From contig CALVRZ010000006.1 in NCBI GenBank assembly GCA_944358875.1, positions 1-51,323 of the forward strand: a stretch of 51,323 nt of DNA, given 5' to 3'. This stretch comes from an uncultured Bacilli bacterium. GTDB taxonomy: Bacteria > Bacillota_I > Bacilli_A > RF39 > UBA660. Below the pieces are notes generated by a model that saw nothing but the letters and a program-made list of their open reading frames with translations, did no database searches and was not told the DNA's origin. Both the position numbers and the translations under genes were made by a program. Shown here piece after piece: positions 1 to 10,710 of the stretch. Positions within the stretch are counted from its first letter, which is position 1; the number at the start of each line of letters is the position of its first letter.

Positions 1-59
1 ATTAATTATAACATAAAAAAGATAGCAAAAATAGTATCTTTAAAATTTCTTTAACTCTT

Positions 60-190
60 AGCTTGACAGCATTGGGTGGCGACCATCGGAGTTTATGCCT
101 ATGAATAACAGAAAGCGTTTCTGTTTGCAGTAGGAAGCCTTGGAGGTAACGACAAGGAGGGGTAAAACTTGTTTTACCTTTTGTTCTTAT
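60..190 (+). ncRNA. Structured RNA candidate of unknown class with its own terminator
   Basis: This stretch is clearly richer in G and C than its surroundings and has no convincing ORF. It contains hairpins at 109-123 (CAGAAA/TTTCTG) and 138-157 (CCTTG/CAAGG), a GGAGGTAACGACAAGGAGG stretch, and finally a perfect hairpin at 161-178 followed by a T-rich run. The terminator has its T tract on the plus strand only, so transcription should run to the right. I could not match it to SRP RNA, RNase P, tmRNA, 6S RNA or a riboswitch that I know. The 5' end is unclear and may lie outside the window. Confidence 0.4.
161..187 (+). terminator. Rho-independent terminator of the left-end RNA
   Basis: GGTAAAAC and GTTTTACC form a perfect 8-bp stem with a two-base loop, followed by TTTTGTTCTT. 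The T tract is on the plus strand. Confidence 0.7.
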
Positions 191-191
191 T

Positions 192-228
192 GAAAAAAGA
201 AAGGACTAATTTTTCTATATTAGCCCTT
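192..228 (-). terminator. Terminator on the minus strand, downstream of the YhcG-like gene
   Basis: On the minus strand AGGGCTAAT pairs with ATTAGTCCT (one G-U pair), followed by TTCTTTTTTC. It lies about 180 bases past the stop of the nuclease gene. Another minus-strand hairpin with a G-U pair (CGTGGAA/TTCTACG, about 241-272) lies between them; I see no gene in 229-411. Confidence 0.5.
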
Positions 229-411
229 TATTTATATTAAACGTAGAATCTATCGATCCACGATTCCACGACTCATTATATATTATGCATGACCATCTTA
301 ATGGTATAGTTGTTTTTTATTAATTTGATTTTAATTTTTTCTATTATTTATTATAGTTAAAATTAAATATATTATAATTGTTTTGTTTTCAAATTATTAT
401 ATTTATCTTTA

Positions 412-1308
412 CTATAAAATATTACACAAGTTTATAATTCTTTTATCACTACAATATTCCATAATAAATTTATTGCCTTTTTTACATATGATTATAGCTT
501 TATTTCGATTAATTGTTTTAATATTTTTATCAATATAATTCATGTAAATTTGTATTTGTCCAATATGTTCTTTTTTTAATTCTGTTACTTTTAGTTCTAT
601 AACTACATAGCAATTAAATACAATATTATAACAATTATATTCTATGTTGAATAACAATAAATCTATATAATTAAAATTATTTCCAATTCTTATTTTATAT
701 TCACTTCCAATAAAACAAAATAAATCACCAAGTTCTTTCATAAAAGATTCAATATCTTCTAAAATTATTTTTTGCAAAATCTTCTCGGATATAATTTCAT
801 AATTACTACTATTTTTAATTATTATTGGATTTTTAACATAATCAATTATAGTTGATTCATTTTTATCACTTAATTTGTTTTTTGAATCTTCTGGCAACCT
901 TTCATATTCATTAGATTTTATTTTAATTCTTAACTGTCTAATTGATAAATTTTGTTCTTCTGTAATTTTTATATAATATCTAACTTTATTTAAATCATCA
1001 TACGGTAATAATTCCACATAATGACTATATGATAAATTTGGCGACACTGTCGCCATTTTCTCTATTAAACAATAAAATTTTCTCATTTTGTTTAATGATG
1101 ACACATCATACCTAATATTTAAATCATTTGTTAATTTCATTGAATATTCTTTTATTATTCTTTCACCATAATTTTTACCTGCTTCTAATAATAACTTACC
1201 AACATTGTAATATGTTGTTAAATCATTTTTATTTACTGAATAATTTTTAACTTTTCTATTTATTTCATTATTTATTAATTCATTTTTTATCTCATTATAA
1301 TAATTCAT
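412..1308 (-). CDS. YhcG/DUF1016-family PDDEXK nuclease
   Basis: The protein has about 298 residues. The N-terminal half resembles the DUF1016 (YhcG_N) helical domain, with the typical SYSHYVELLP stretch. The C-terminal half has PDDEXK nuclease marks: YIDLLLFN, then VVIELKV with the E-x-K core, then GQIQIYMNYID. The family is widespread, linked to mobile elements and restriction-like loci, and its role is poorly defined. I chose the ATG at 1306-1308 because AAAGGAG lies just upstream; that site overlaps the end of comEC. Following comEC so closely is unusual and suggests insertion into the competence operon. A terminator-like hairpin follows at 192-228. The family call is fairly safe; the biological role is open. 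Confidence 0.8.
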   Translation of the reverse strand: MNYYNEIKNELINNEINRKVKNYSVNKNDLTTYYNVGKLLLEAGKNYGERIIKEYSMKLTNDLNIRYDVSSLNKMRKFYCLIEKMATVSPNLSYSHYVELLPYDDLNKVRYYIKITEEQNLSIRQLRIKIKSNEYERLPEDSKNKLSDKNESTIIDYVKNPIIIKNSSNYEIISEKILQKIILEDIESFMKELGDLFCFIGSEYKIRIGNNFNYIDLLLFNIEYNCYNIVFNCYVVIELKVTELKKEHIGQIQIYMNYIDKNIKTINRNKAIIICKKGNKFIMEYCSDKRIINLCNIL

Positions 1309-1319
1309 ACTACTCCTTT

Positions 1320-3395
1320 CTATGGTGAACAAGTTTCTATCTTTAATTCTTCTTTATTAATCTTAAACATGATACTTCCATCTTGATCCGTTCTATAAAT
1401 AATTGAATTGTCTAGATTATTTAATACTTCAGCATTAGGATGACCATAACGATTGTTTTTACCAACAGAAATAATTGAGTATCTAGGATTAATATTATCT
1501 ATGAAATTTTGACTTGAACTTGTTTTACTACCATGATGTCCTACTTTTAGAATATCTATATTATCAATATTATATTCTTCTAAAATATCTTCTTCAACTT
1601 CTATTCCGGCATCACCCATGAATAACATTTTAATATTATTATAGTTAAAATAAATTACATTAGAATTATTGTTCTCATTATCGTATAACTTATTATTTAA
1701 AAAATATAATTTATTACTTTTAGTATTTAATTCTTTGATATTTTGATAGTATTTTATCTTTTTTTCTTGAAGGGCTTTAATAAGTTCTTTTTCGATGTTA
1801 TTATAACTATCATTATTAAAAATAACATTCTTTATTTTAAAATTATTAACTAGGTTTAAACCTTCACCTATGTGGTCATAATCACCATGGCTTAAGATTA
1901 AATAATCAATTTGGGTTATTCCTTGACTTTTAAGATATGGAATAGTTTTATTTTGAGCTATACTATAGTTTTCTGTATTGTTGGTAAGACCACCTGTATC
2001 AATTAAAATATTTAACTGATTATACGGGTAACTAATCAAAACACTATCACCTTGGCCAACATCAAAAAAGATTATATTCATGCTAGGATCTAAATATATA
2101 CTTATTTTATGAGATATAATTAGAATTAGAAAAAGAAGTAAGTATTTGGGACGATATAAGGCAAGATAAATAGCAAAATAGTAGAAAACTATGAGAATAA
2201 ATGATGGTTTGGGTAAGATTAATTTAGTATAAGGAATATCGTTTGCAATAAGAGATATTTTTTCTAAAAAGGTAGTAAATAAATTTAGAATTGGTAATAA
2301 AAATGGTAAGATAAGTGACATAATACATAGAGGAAAAATTATATAACTTACGAGAGGAATAAAAATTATATTTAATATAATACTGATAATACTTACTTGG
2401 TAGAAATTGGCTAAACAAATGGGTAATGATACTAAAGTACAAATAAATGACGTATAAAGGCTTTTGATGAAATAATTGTGATAATTATTTATTTTTTTGC
2501 TTAATAGAATTAAAGTAAAACTTGTGATATATGAAAATTGAAAACCTATATCATGAAAGATAAAAGAATCAAAAATTATGATGATACTTAAGGTTAGGAG
2601 CATAAGATCAATACTTTTAATTTTAATATTGAACAGTTTGTTAATAGTAAATAAGGTAAACATAACAATAGTTCTTATGACAGAGGTACCGAAATTGATG
2701 ATGATAGCATAAAAAAGAATAAAGGCAAGAACAATACTATAGTTATAAAAATTATTATATGATATCTTTTTTAGTAGGTATAAAATTAAGGTAGCTAGGA
2801 GATTAATGTGCATACCTGAAATAGAAAAAAGATGAGATAATCCATTGTCTTGATATGATGTCATTACTTCTTCATCAAGAGTATCTTTATTACCTAAGAT
2901 GAATGTTTTTAGATAACCTGTATTATCAATGGTAGTAAGATAGTTATTAATATTGGTTCGTAAATGGTTAATAATACTAGTATTATCATTAATTTTAGTT
3001 AGCTTTTGAATTTTTATTTGGTAGTAGATATGCTTTTGGTATAGATACTTGCGGTAATTAAAAGTATTAGGAATAGTATTTTGATAAGGAATATTCAGTG
3101 TTCCTTCAATTACAAATGTGTCTCCTAAAGAGAGATTTTTTTGGTAGTATTCTTGTTCTTGCTCATTTTTGAAATAGTAAGTTCCCACGATCTTCTCCTT
3201 GGCACTGATGGTAAGAGAGATTTTATTATCTGATATTTGGTAGTCATAGATGGTTCCTTCGATAATAGTTGTATCTTTTTGATATTTGCTTTGATAAGAG
3301 ATAAAATTAGTCATAATGATCATGTATATAAGGCTTATAAAAGCAATTATTTTAAAAAGATATCTATGTTGTAATATGGTCTTTAATTTTCTCAT
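1320..3395 (-). CDS. comEC: ComEC/Rec2 DNA-uptake channel
   Basis: This integral membrane protein of about 690 residues is the predicted channel that carries single-stranded DNA across the membrane during transformation. Near the N terminus there is a membrane segment and a soluble OB-like (DUF4131) region. The centre is a many-helix competence domain containing the SISGMHINLL motif. The C terminus is a metallo-beta-lactamase-like domain with FDVGQGDS, SHGDYDHIG and VGHHGSKTS. All metal-ligand motifs look intact. It follows comEA and overlaps its end, the usual comEA-comEC order. The start is uncertain: the ATG at 3393-3395 fits the hydrophobic N terminus, and an in-frame ATG at 3420-3422 would add nine residues. 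Neither has a strong ribosome site, so translational coupling to comEA is likely. Confidence 0.93.
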   Translation of the reverse strand: MRKLKTILQHRYLFKIIAFISLIYMIIMTNFISYQSKYQKDTTIIEGTIYDYQISDNKISLTISAKEKIVGTYYFKNEQEQEYYQKNLSLGDTFVIEGTLNIPYQNTIPNTFNYRKYLYQKHIYYQIKIQKLTKINDNTSIINHLRTNINNYLTTIDNTGYLKTFILGNKDTLDEEVMTSYQDNGLSHLFSISGMHINLLATLILYLLKKISYNNFYNYSIVLAFILFYAIIINFGTSVIRTIVMFTLFTINKLFNIKIKSIDLMLLTLSIIIIFDSFIFHDIGFQFSYITSFTLILLSKKINNYHNYFIKSLYTSFICTLVSLPICLANFYQVSIISIILNIIFIPLVSYIIFPLCIMSLILPFLLPILNLFTTFLEKISLIANDIPYTKLILPKPSFILIVFYYFAIYLALYRPKYLLLFLILIISHKISIYLDPSMNIIFFDVGQGDSVLISYPYNQLNILIDTGGLTNNTENYSIAQNKTIPYLKSQGITQIDYLILSHGDYDHIGEGLNLVNNFKIKNVIFNNDSYNNIEKELIKALQEKKIKYYQNIKELNTKSNKLYFLNNKLYDNENNNSNVIYFNYNNIKMLFMGDAGIEVEEDILEEYNIDNIDILKVGHHGSKTSSSQNFIDNINPRYSIISVGKNNRYGHPNAEVLNNLDNSIIYRTDQDGSIMFKINKEELKIETCSP

Positions 3396-4104
3396 ATGTA
3401 CTTTCGCCAATACCTGATACATTCTTCAGATCTTCAATATTAGTAAACTTTCCATGTTCTGTACGATAGTTAATTATTGCTTCAGCTTTGGTCGTACCTA
3501 TGCCATCTAAAGTAGTTAACTCTTCAAGTGTAGCAGTATTGATATTAATTTTGATATTTGCTTCATTGGTATTAGGTTCTTGTTCATCAAGATTTGAATT
3601 ATCTTCTTCGGGAAAAGGTGTTGGACACTCATCTATATTAATATCAGGTTTATAGATACTACAGTTAGATTCTTGGGTTTGTTCACTGTCTGTTGCTTTT
3701 TGTTTACAATTTGCAACTTCCTCTTTAGTATAAATAATAATTATATCTTGGTCTTTTAGTAATCTTGCTTGATTAGTAACAGAAAGATCGGCATTTTCTG
3801 TTAAACCACCAGCGGCCCCAATTATATCGATGACACGATTATTCTCTTCGATGGGATAAACACCAGGATTTTGGACAGCTCCTTTAATTTCAACATACAT
3901 TGTCTGATTGTTGTTTTCTTTTTCATTATCATTATTTTCGTCAGTGCTTTCTTCTTCTTTAGTAATTAAATCATCGGTAACTAAGTAGCTACTACCTTCG
4001 CTTGCCATGACAAGATTATTTTTAGCAATAATGATAGTAATAATAGTACTTATAACAAAGATAATAGTGATAATATATTTGTATTTTTTTAAGAATTTTA
4101 CCAT
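3364..4104 (-). CDS. comEA: ComEA DNA receptor for competence
   Basis: This 246-residue protein has an N-terminal membrane anchor, an SLBB domain (about residues 70-130, starting at YVEIKGAVQNPGVYP) and a C-terminal double helix-hairpin-helix (ININTATLEELTTLDGIG, then NVSGIGESTYEKI). ComEA binds double-stranded DNA outside the membrane and hands it to ComEC, the next gene. The linker between the two domains is acidic and holds three cysteines, which I do not recognise as standard. GAAAGGAGG lies just upstream of the ATG. No pilus genes are visible here. Confidence 0.93.
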   Translation of the reverse strand: MVKFLKKYKYIITIIFVISTIITIIIAKNNLVMASEGSSYLVTDDLITKEEESTDENNDNEKENNNQTMYVEIKGAVQNPGVYPIEENNRVIDIIGAAGGLTENADLSVTNQARLLKDQDIIIIYTKEEVANCKQKATDSEQTQESNCSIYKPDINIDECPTPFPEEDNSNLDEQEPNTNEANIKININTATLEELTTLDGIGTTKAEAIINYRTEHGKFTNIEDLKNVSGIGESTYEKIKDHITT

Positions 4105-4216
4105 GGTCTTTCCTCCTTTCTACCTATATTATTATTGATAGAGAGAGGATTTCCTTTAAAAAAGCAAAAAAAATAAAAGTTTTTTTAACTACCTAAAAAG
4201 TAGTTTTATGTAACTT

Positions 4217-5053
4217 TTATTTAATATTTTCACTTAGCAGTTTTTCTAAAGATACAATATGATAGCCTTTACTCGTTATGTAATTTATTATTTCATTTAA
4301 TTCTTCTAGAGTTTTACTATCTGTTTTTAAATAGATAATAGAGCCATTTTTGATATTATTTTTAATTACATTATATGCATTATTTTCACCATTAATGCTT
4401 GGTATTATTGTATGCATTCTTTTATTTTGACAGTTTTTTAATGTTTGACTATTTTTAATAGTTGCCAAACAATATAGAGGCTTATTATTAACATTTTTAT
4501 CTAGTAAATTATTAGATATTGTTAGAATATCTTCTTCATAAGTACCATTGTTACCATAGGGATAAATACTTGTGTTTTGCAGTTTTTTAATATTGCTTAA
4601 GTTTTGGGTTAGAGTGTCATTATCAATAAAAAGATTTAAATTTTGATTATTTAGTTCAGATAATTTGTTAATATTGCTACTAGTAATAGTCATGATAATA
4701 CTTACATTATTGATTTTATTATTGCCAGATATGATGTATTTGTCATAGTTTTCGGATAACGTTATTTCCGGAGGGACTTCTTTATATATTAATAAATTAC
4801 TTTTGAATATTCCTATTTCTCGCATGTTATTGTAGCTTTTTTCAACATCTACTTCTTGACCATTGATACCAGGGATGATGGTATCTTTGGTTGTGGTTGC
4901 ATTGATGCTAGGAATATTGTATTTATCTTTAACTTCATTAATTTTAATCATAATAGGATCTTGTTCGTTAATGACATTGATAACTTTATCTGTATAAAAA
5001 AAACTAAAACATATTAAGGTAATGAGACCAATCATCTTAATTGTTTCTTTCAT
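4217..5053 (-). CDS. Degenerate NodB-type polysaccharide deacetylase, YlxY-like by position
   Basis: The protein has 278 residues and an N-terminal membrane segment or uncleaved signal. The C-terminal part (GSIIYLKTDSKTLEELNEI, then YHIVSLEKLL) matches the last strands of NodB-fold deacetylases, and PYGNNG sits where the fold has its R-x-P-G-type motif. The catalytic Asp and His-x-x-x-His motifs are not visible, so it probably lacks deacetylase activity. In Bacillus, ylxY lies directly after pnp, as here, and is also thought to be a non-canonical deacetylase. AGGTGG precedes the ATG. Function is inferred from position and fold only. Confidence 0.6.
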   Translation of the reverse strand: MKETIKMIGLITLICFSFFYTDKVINVINEQDPIMIKINEVKDKYNIPSINATTTKDTIIPGINGQEVDVEKSYNNMREIGIFKSNLLIYKEVPPEITLSENYDKYIISGNNKINNVSIIMTITSSNINKLSELNNQNLNLFIDNDTLTQNLSNIKKLQNTSIYPYGNNGTYEEDILTISNNLLDKNVNNKPLYCLATIKNSQTLKNCQNKRMHTIIPSINGENNAYNVIKNNIKNGSIIYLKTDSKTLEELNEIINYITSKGYHIVSLEKLLSENIK

Positions 5054-5119
5054 TTTACCACCTAGTAAAGTATATGTATATAATTTTGAATTATTTGACT
5101 TTTATCTAAGAAAAAAGTA

Positions 5120-7258
5120 TTAACTCTTTTTATCTTGAGCTAATACTTCTTTACGTGATAAGTTTAATTTGCCTTTTTTGTCATAGCCAATAGCTTTAGC
5201 AATTATTTCGTCGCCCTCTTTAACAACATCACTAGTCTTGCCAACACGTTTAGTATCTAATTGTGAAATATGAATTAAGGCTTCACATCCAGGCCATAAT
5301 TCGACGAAGCAACCGAAATCTTCTACTTTGACAACTTTACAAGTATATATCTTGCCTATTTCTACTTCTCGTGCAGCATCTTCAATTAATTTTATAGTTT
5401 TATCAATGATAGCTTGGTCTTGATGATAAATGATTACTCTTCCATCGTCTTCTAAATCAACTTTAACAGCATTTTTGTCATTTACGGATATGACATTTGA
5501 TGCTTCTTGAATAATCTTAGTAATAGTTTCACCACCACGTCCGATGACATCTTTGATTTTCTCAGGATTGATATGGATTTGAGCTATCTTTGGTGCATAT
5601 TTGCTTAATTCTTTACGTGGTTCTTTGATAGTTGCTTCCATAACATCTAAGATTTGAAGACGGGCTTTTTTGGCTTGAGCTAGAGCCTCCGACATGATTT
5701 GTTTTGTTACACCTTTAATTTTAATATCCATTTGCATAGCACAGATACCTTTTCTTGTTCCTGCGACTTTGAAGTCCATATCGCCCATATGGTCTTCTAG
5801 ACCTTGAATATCAGTTAGAATGGTATATTTGTCATCTTTGGTGATTAGTCCCATAGCGATACCGGCAACAGGGGCTTTAATTGGGACGCCAGCGGCCATT
5901 AAGGATAGACATCCGGCACAGATACTAGCTTGAGATGATGAACCATTACTTTCTAGAACTTCAGATACAACTCTTATCGTATATGGGAATTCTTCTTCAC
6001 TTGGAATGACTTGGGAAAGGGCTCTTTCACCTAGGGCTCCATGACCGATTTCTCTTCGGCCAGGTGAACCATAGCGACCTACTTCGCCAACAGAGAATTG
6101 TGGGAAATTGTAATGGTGCATAAATCTTTTTTCATCTTCAATACCTAATCCGTCTAAGATTTGGTGTTCACCTAAAGCTCCTAGTGTTGTTGTTGATAGA
6201 ACTTGAGTTTGACCTCTGGTGAATAAAGCTGAACCATGAGTTCTTGCTAATAAGTCTATTGAAGCTGATAAGTCTCTGATTTCATCCATAGCACGACCAT
6301 CAGGACGGATTTTTTCTTCAGTGATTAGTCTTCTTACTTCGCCACCTTCAATATTGTTAACGATAGTCCCCACATTTTTAATAATGGTATCTATGTCTTC
6401 GTCATCTTTATATTTCTCACTAAAATAAGTGACAGTTTCTTCTTTTAAGTTATCAATAGCTGTATATTTTTCAATTTTATCTTTGATTTGAATAGCCTTA
6501 CACATACGTTCTTTGGCATAATCTTCAACTTCTTTGATTAATTCATCAGGAATAACCGCTAGGGTTACTTCAATTTTTTCTTTACCTGCTTTGGCAATAA
6601 TCTCTTCTTCAAAAGCAATTAGTTCTTTAATGGCTTCATGACCGAACATGATAGCGTCAACCATGTCTTCTTCGCTTACTTCTTTGGATCCAGATTCAAC
6701 CATATTAATGGCATCTTTGGTTCCCGCAACAGAAAGATTTATATCACTTTTCTCTAATTCACTGACACTTGGATTAATGATAAACTTTCCATCTACTCTT
6801 CCGACAACGACACCAGCGACAGGACCATCAAAGGGAATATCACTTATGCATAAGGCAATGGATGAACCTAAAAGAGCAGTCATTTCAGGAGTGCAATCTT
6901 GATCAACAGATAGGACAGTACTTATTACTTGTACTTCATTTCTAAAACCTTCAGCGAAAAGAGGTCTAATAGGTCTATCGATAAGACGAGCTGCTAGTGT
7001 TGCTTGTTCGGTTGGCCTTCCTTCTCTTTTGATGAAACCACCAGGTATTTTTCCAACAGAATATAATTTTTCCTGATAATTAATAGTTAGAGGGAAGAAA
7101 TCGGCAGAAGATGCTTTATTACTCATAACGGCTGCGCTTAAAACAGCTGTATCTTCATATTTTACTAATGCTGCTCCCCTTGCTTGTTTAGCTAATTCTC
7201 CTATTTCGACGACGATGTTTCGGCCATGAAAATTTAATTTAAATACTTCTTTATTCAT
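5120..7258 (-). CDS. pnp: Polynucleotide phosphorylase
   Basis: This 712-residue enzyme degrades RNA from the 3' end using phosphate and releases nucleoside diphosphates. It has two RNase PH-like domains joined by an all-helical linker, then a KH domain ([12 protein letters not shown], near residue 565) and a C-terminal S1 domain ([19 protein letters not shown], near 650). The length matches the family. It follows rpsO with a hairpin between them, as in many bacteria, so part of its transcription may come from the rpsO promoter. The assignment is secure. Confidence 0.98.
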   Translation of the reverse strand: MNKEVFKLNFHGRNIVVEIGELAKQARGAALVKYEDTAVLSAAVMSNKASSADFFPLTINYQEKLYSVGKIPGGFIKREGRPTEQATLAARLIDRPIRPLFAEGFRNEVQVISTVLSVDQDCTPEMTALLGSSIALCISDIPFDGPVAGVVVGRVDGKFIINPSVSELEKSDINLSVAGTKDAINMVESGSKEVSEEDMVDAIMFGHEAIKELIAFEEEIIAKAGKEKIEVTLAVIPDELIKEVEDYAKERMCKAIQIKDKIEKYTAIDNLKEETVTYFSEKYKDDEDIDTIIKNVGTIVNNIEGGEVRRLITEEKIRPDGRAMDEIRDLSASIDLLARTHGSALFTRGQTQVLSTTTLGALGEHQILDGLGIEDEKRFMHHYNFPQFSVGEVGRYGSPGRREIGHGALGERALSQVIPSEEEFPYTIRVVSEVLESNGSSSQASICAGCLSLMAAGVPIKAPVAGIAMGLITKDDKYTILTDIQGLEDHMGDMDFKVAGTRKGICAMQMDIKIKGVTKQIMSEALAQAKKARLQILDVMEATIKEPRKELSKYAPKIAQIHINPEKIKDVIGRGGETITKIIQEASNVISVNDKNAVKVDLEDDGRVIIYHQDQAIIDKTIKLIEDAAREVEIGKIYTCKVVKVEDFGCFVELWPGCEALIHISQLDTKRVGKTSDVVKEGDEIIAKAIGYDKKGKLNLSRKEVLAQDKKS

Positions 7259-7282
7259 TTTATCATCTACTTTCTACACATT

Positions 7283-7306
7283 AAAAGGCACTCAAAAAGG
7301 GTGCCT
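7283..7306 (-). terminator. Hairpin between rpsO and pnp, possibly a partial terminator or processing site
   Basis: On the minus strand AGGCAC and GTGCCT form a stem around a CC-TTTTT-GA loop, followed by only TTTTAA. The short T run suggests a leaky terminator or a processing site rather than full termination. Confidence 0.5.
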
Positions 7307-7314
7307 ATACTTAT

Positions 7315-7584
7315 TTATTTTCTTAAACCAAGTTTAGCAACAATCTCACGGTATCTTTTTACATCAGTTTGGATTAAATAATTTAATAGACTTCTTCTTT
7401 TACCAACTTTCATTAAAAGACCACGTTTTGAATGTTTGTCTTGTTTATGGTTTTGTAAATGTTCTGTTAAAGCTTTAATTTCTTCAGTTAAAAGAGCAAT
7501 TTGAACTTCTGGTGAACCAGTGTCTTTTTCATCTCTTGCATACTTTTTGATAATTTCGTCTTTAACTTCTTTTTTTAATGCCAT
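7315..7584 (-). CDS. rpsO: 30S ribosomal protein S15
   Basis: From the ATG at 7582-7584 the protein has 89 residues, the standard length for S15, and begins [19 protein letters not shown]. It carries the conserved DTGSPEVQ and [15 protein letters not shown] ([15 protein letters not shown]) stretches. AAGGAGG lies upstream of this ATG. A longer in-frame reading to 7707 would add a hydrophobic leader encoded by the promoter and 5' untranslated region and should be rejected. S15 binds 16S rRNA early in assembly of the small subunit. Confidence 0.98.
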   Translation of the reverse strand: MALKKEVKDEIIKKYARDEKDTGSPEVQIALLTEEIKALTEHLQNHKQDKHSKRGLLMKVGKRRSLLNYLIQTDVKRYREIVAKLGLRK

Positions 7585-7611
7585 ATTTGTTTCCTCCTTT
7601 ACTTGTTGAGA

Positions 7612-7657
7612 CCTTAATCCTAGTAGTCGTAAGAGGTACGAAGAACTAAGAATAAGG
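7612..7657 (-). promoter_or_regulatory. Structured rpsO mRNA leader, candidate S15 autoregulation site
   Basis: On the minus strand CCTTATTCTTAG pairs with CTAGGATTAAGG (one mismatch, one G-U pair). Inside it TCGTA pairs with TACGA across CCTCT. The stem ends about 30 bases before the rpsO start. S15 commonly represses its own mRNA through leader structures; the role here is inferred. Confidence 0.45.
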
Positions 7658-7666
7658 AACAATATA

Positions 7667-7695
7667 ATAATACTATAAATTATGCATTTTGGCAA
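7667..7695 (-). promoter_or_regulatory. rpsO promoter
   Basis: Reading on the minus strand: TTGCCA (7695-7690), a 17-base spacer, then TATTAT (7672-7667), placed just upstream of the structured leader. Confidence 0.6.
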
Positions 7696-7813
7696 GTTTT
7701 TTTCCAAATAATCTTAGATTTTATGGTAAATTTTAGGATTTGTATAATCCTTACGACAGAAATTTATTTATTGAATCTGTTTTTTTACCTAATTTAACTT
7801 TTAGCATAGCTAA

Positions 7814-9811
<1,998 letters not shown>

Positions 9812-9908
9812 TTATCACCATATTAAGTATACAATAGTTTTGAATTTTTGGCAATTTACTTTTTATATTTTTTGATTTTGTCGCATGGAGTCCCTCAGTT
9901 ATTTTAAT

Positions 9909-10082
9909 TTAGCAACCAAAACCTCCACTTCCTATATCTTCAGCTCCCAGTCCTCCATTAATAGCAGTTACATTAGCGTTATCTGATATGTAAATATTAG
10001 GGGCTGTTGTAGATAGTTCACATGACCAATTTTCTGGACCACCTCCACCGATACCAGCGGCTCCACCACCATCATTTTTCAT
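9909..10082 (-). CDS. Small glycine-rich peptide ORF, or remnant of a larger gene
   Basis: This ORF encodes 57 residues. It has a Gly-rich start (KNDGGGAAGIGGGG), a middle part with WSCELSTTAPNIYISDN, and ends GSGGFGC. No convincing ribosome site lies upstream. The frame stays open eleven codons further without an ATG, which suits a remnant of a 5'-truncated surface or pilin-like gene as well as a genuine small peptide. Codon use (many GGT, GGA and GCT codons) is less AT-biased than the neighbouring spacer. The rest of 9809-10094 shows nothing else I can name. Confidence 0.3.
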   Translation of the reverse strand: MKNDGGGAAGIGGGGPENWSCELSTTAPNIYISDNANVTAINGGLGAEDIGSGGFGC

Positions 10083-10094
10083 ATTGTTAATAAT

Positions 10095-10123
10095 TTGGCA
10101 ATATTTTTTGTATTTTTTTTATA
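10095..10123 (+). promoter_or_regulatory. Candidate promoter for the small acidic protein gene
   Basis: TTGGCA at 10095-10100 is followed after 17 bases by TTTATA; TATAGT two bases further on is an alternative -10 box. It lies about 30 bases before the ribosome site of the next gene. Confidence 0.4.
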
Positions 10124-10154
10124 GTTTTGGTTATATTATTATTGGTGATTAATA

Positions 10155-10364
10155 ATGAAAGATATTGATGTAAGAAAATATATTATTAATAATTTTAAAG
10201 ATGATGATGAGAAAGAAATTAGAGAATCAATTCAAATATCGGTTGATAGTAAAGATGAAGATCCTTTAATTGGACTCGGAGTATTATTCGAACTTGCTTG
10301 GATTAATAGTGATGAAGAATTTAAAGATAAACTTATTAATAATATTAAAAAAGGGATGAAATAA
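10155..10364 (+). CDS. Small acidic protein of unknown function
   Basis: The protein has 69 residues, is rich in Asp, Glu and Lys, and has no membrane segment or signal. It begins MKDIDVRKYIINNF and looks fully helical. GGTGATTAAT lies directly upstream of the ATG, a promoter-like pair precedes it, and a bidirectional terminator follows, so it looks like a complete single-gene unit. I do not recognise the family. Confidence 0.65.
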   Translation: MKDIDVRKYIINNFKDDDEKEIRESIQISVDSKDEDPLIGLGVLFELAWINSDEEFKDKLINNIKKGMK

Positions 10365-10377
10365 GTCATCTCTTTTA
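10353..10377. terminator. Bidirectional terminator
   Basis: GGGATGA and TCATCTC form a 7-bp stem (one G-U pair) with AAAAA on the left and TTTTATT on the right. It can end the small acidic gene from the left and the spoIIP operon from the right. Confidence 0.75.
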
Positions 10378-10710
10378 TTCTTCAACGAAATTACTTACTA
10401 AGCCAAAAATTGATTCAATACCTTCTTTTAAATACTTATTAATACTAGTTGCTACTTTAGTTGTAGCATCAGTAAATTTGTTAGTATAATCTGTATGGGT
10501 TTCAATAATATATTCTTCAATATCTATATCCTTGCCATTTGCTACATCTTCTTCAAATTTCTTGATTTGTTCCTCCGTTAGGATTTTTTTATTAGCAAGT
10601 TCATATTCGTAGTAACCAGATTCACAGATAGCATAGGAAACTATAAAGCAGAGAAAAAGGAAGAAAAAGGTATAGCGGGCAACTTTATTTCGTTTCTTTT
10701 TTTTATCCAT
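10375..10710 (-). CDS. Membrane-anchored protein at the YqxA position of the gpr-spoIIP operon
   Basis: The protein has about 111 residues: a Lys-rich start, one membrane helix (about residues 12-30) and an acidic, helical external domain. The ATG at 10708-10710 overlaps the spoIIP stop (ATGGATAA), and AGGTGA lies upstream, so the two genes are probably coupled. In Bacillus, yqxA, a small membrane protein, follows spoIIP. I see the same position and layout but no clear sequence motif, so homology to YqxA is inference. A role in sporulation fits the context. Confidence 0.6.
   Translation of the reverse strand: MDKKKKRNKVARYTFFFLFLCFIVSYAICESGYYEYELANKKILTEEQIKKFEEDVANGKDIDIEEYIIETHTDYTNKFTDATTKVATSINKYLKEGIESIFGLVSNFVEE

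Noticed and set aside
60..190. SRP RNA, RNase P RNA, tmRNA or T-box at the left edge
   Set aside because: None of the signature motifs of these classes could be found on either strand.
2224..2442. Tyr/Phe-rich ORF inside comEC
   Set aside because: It is a frame shadow of the comEC membrane helices on the same strand.
7585..7707. N-terminal extension of S15 with a membrane-like segment
   Set aside because: It translates the promoter and leader; S15 is 89 residues from the ATG with the ribosome site.
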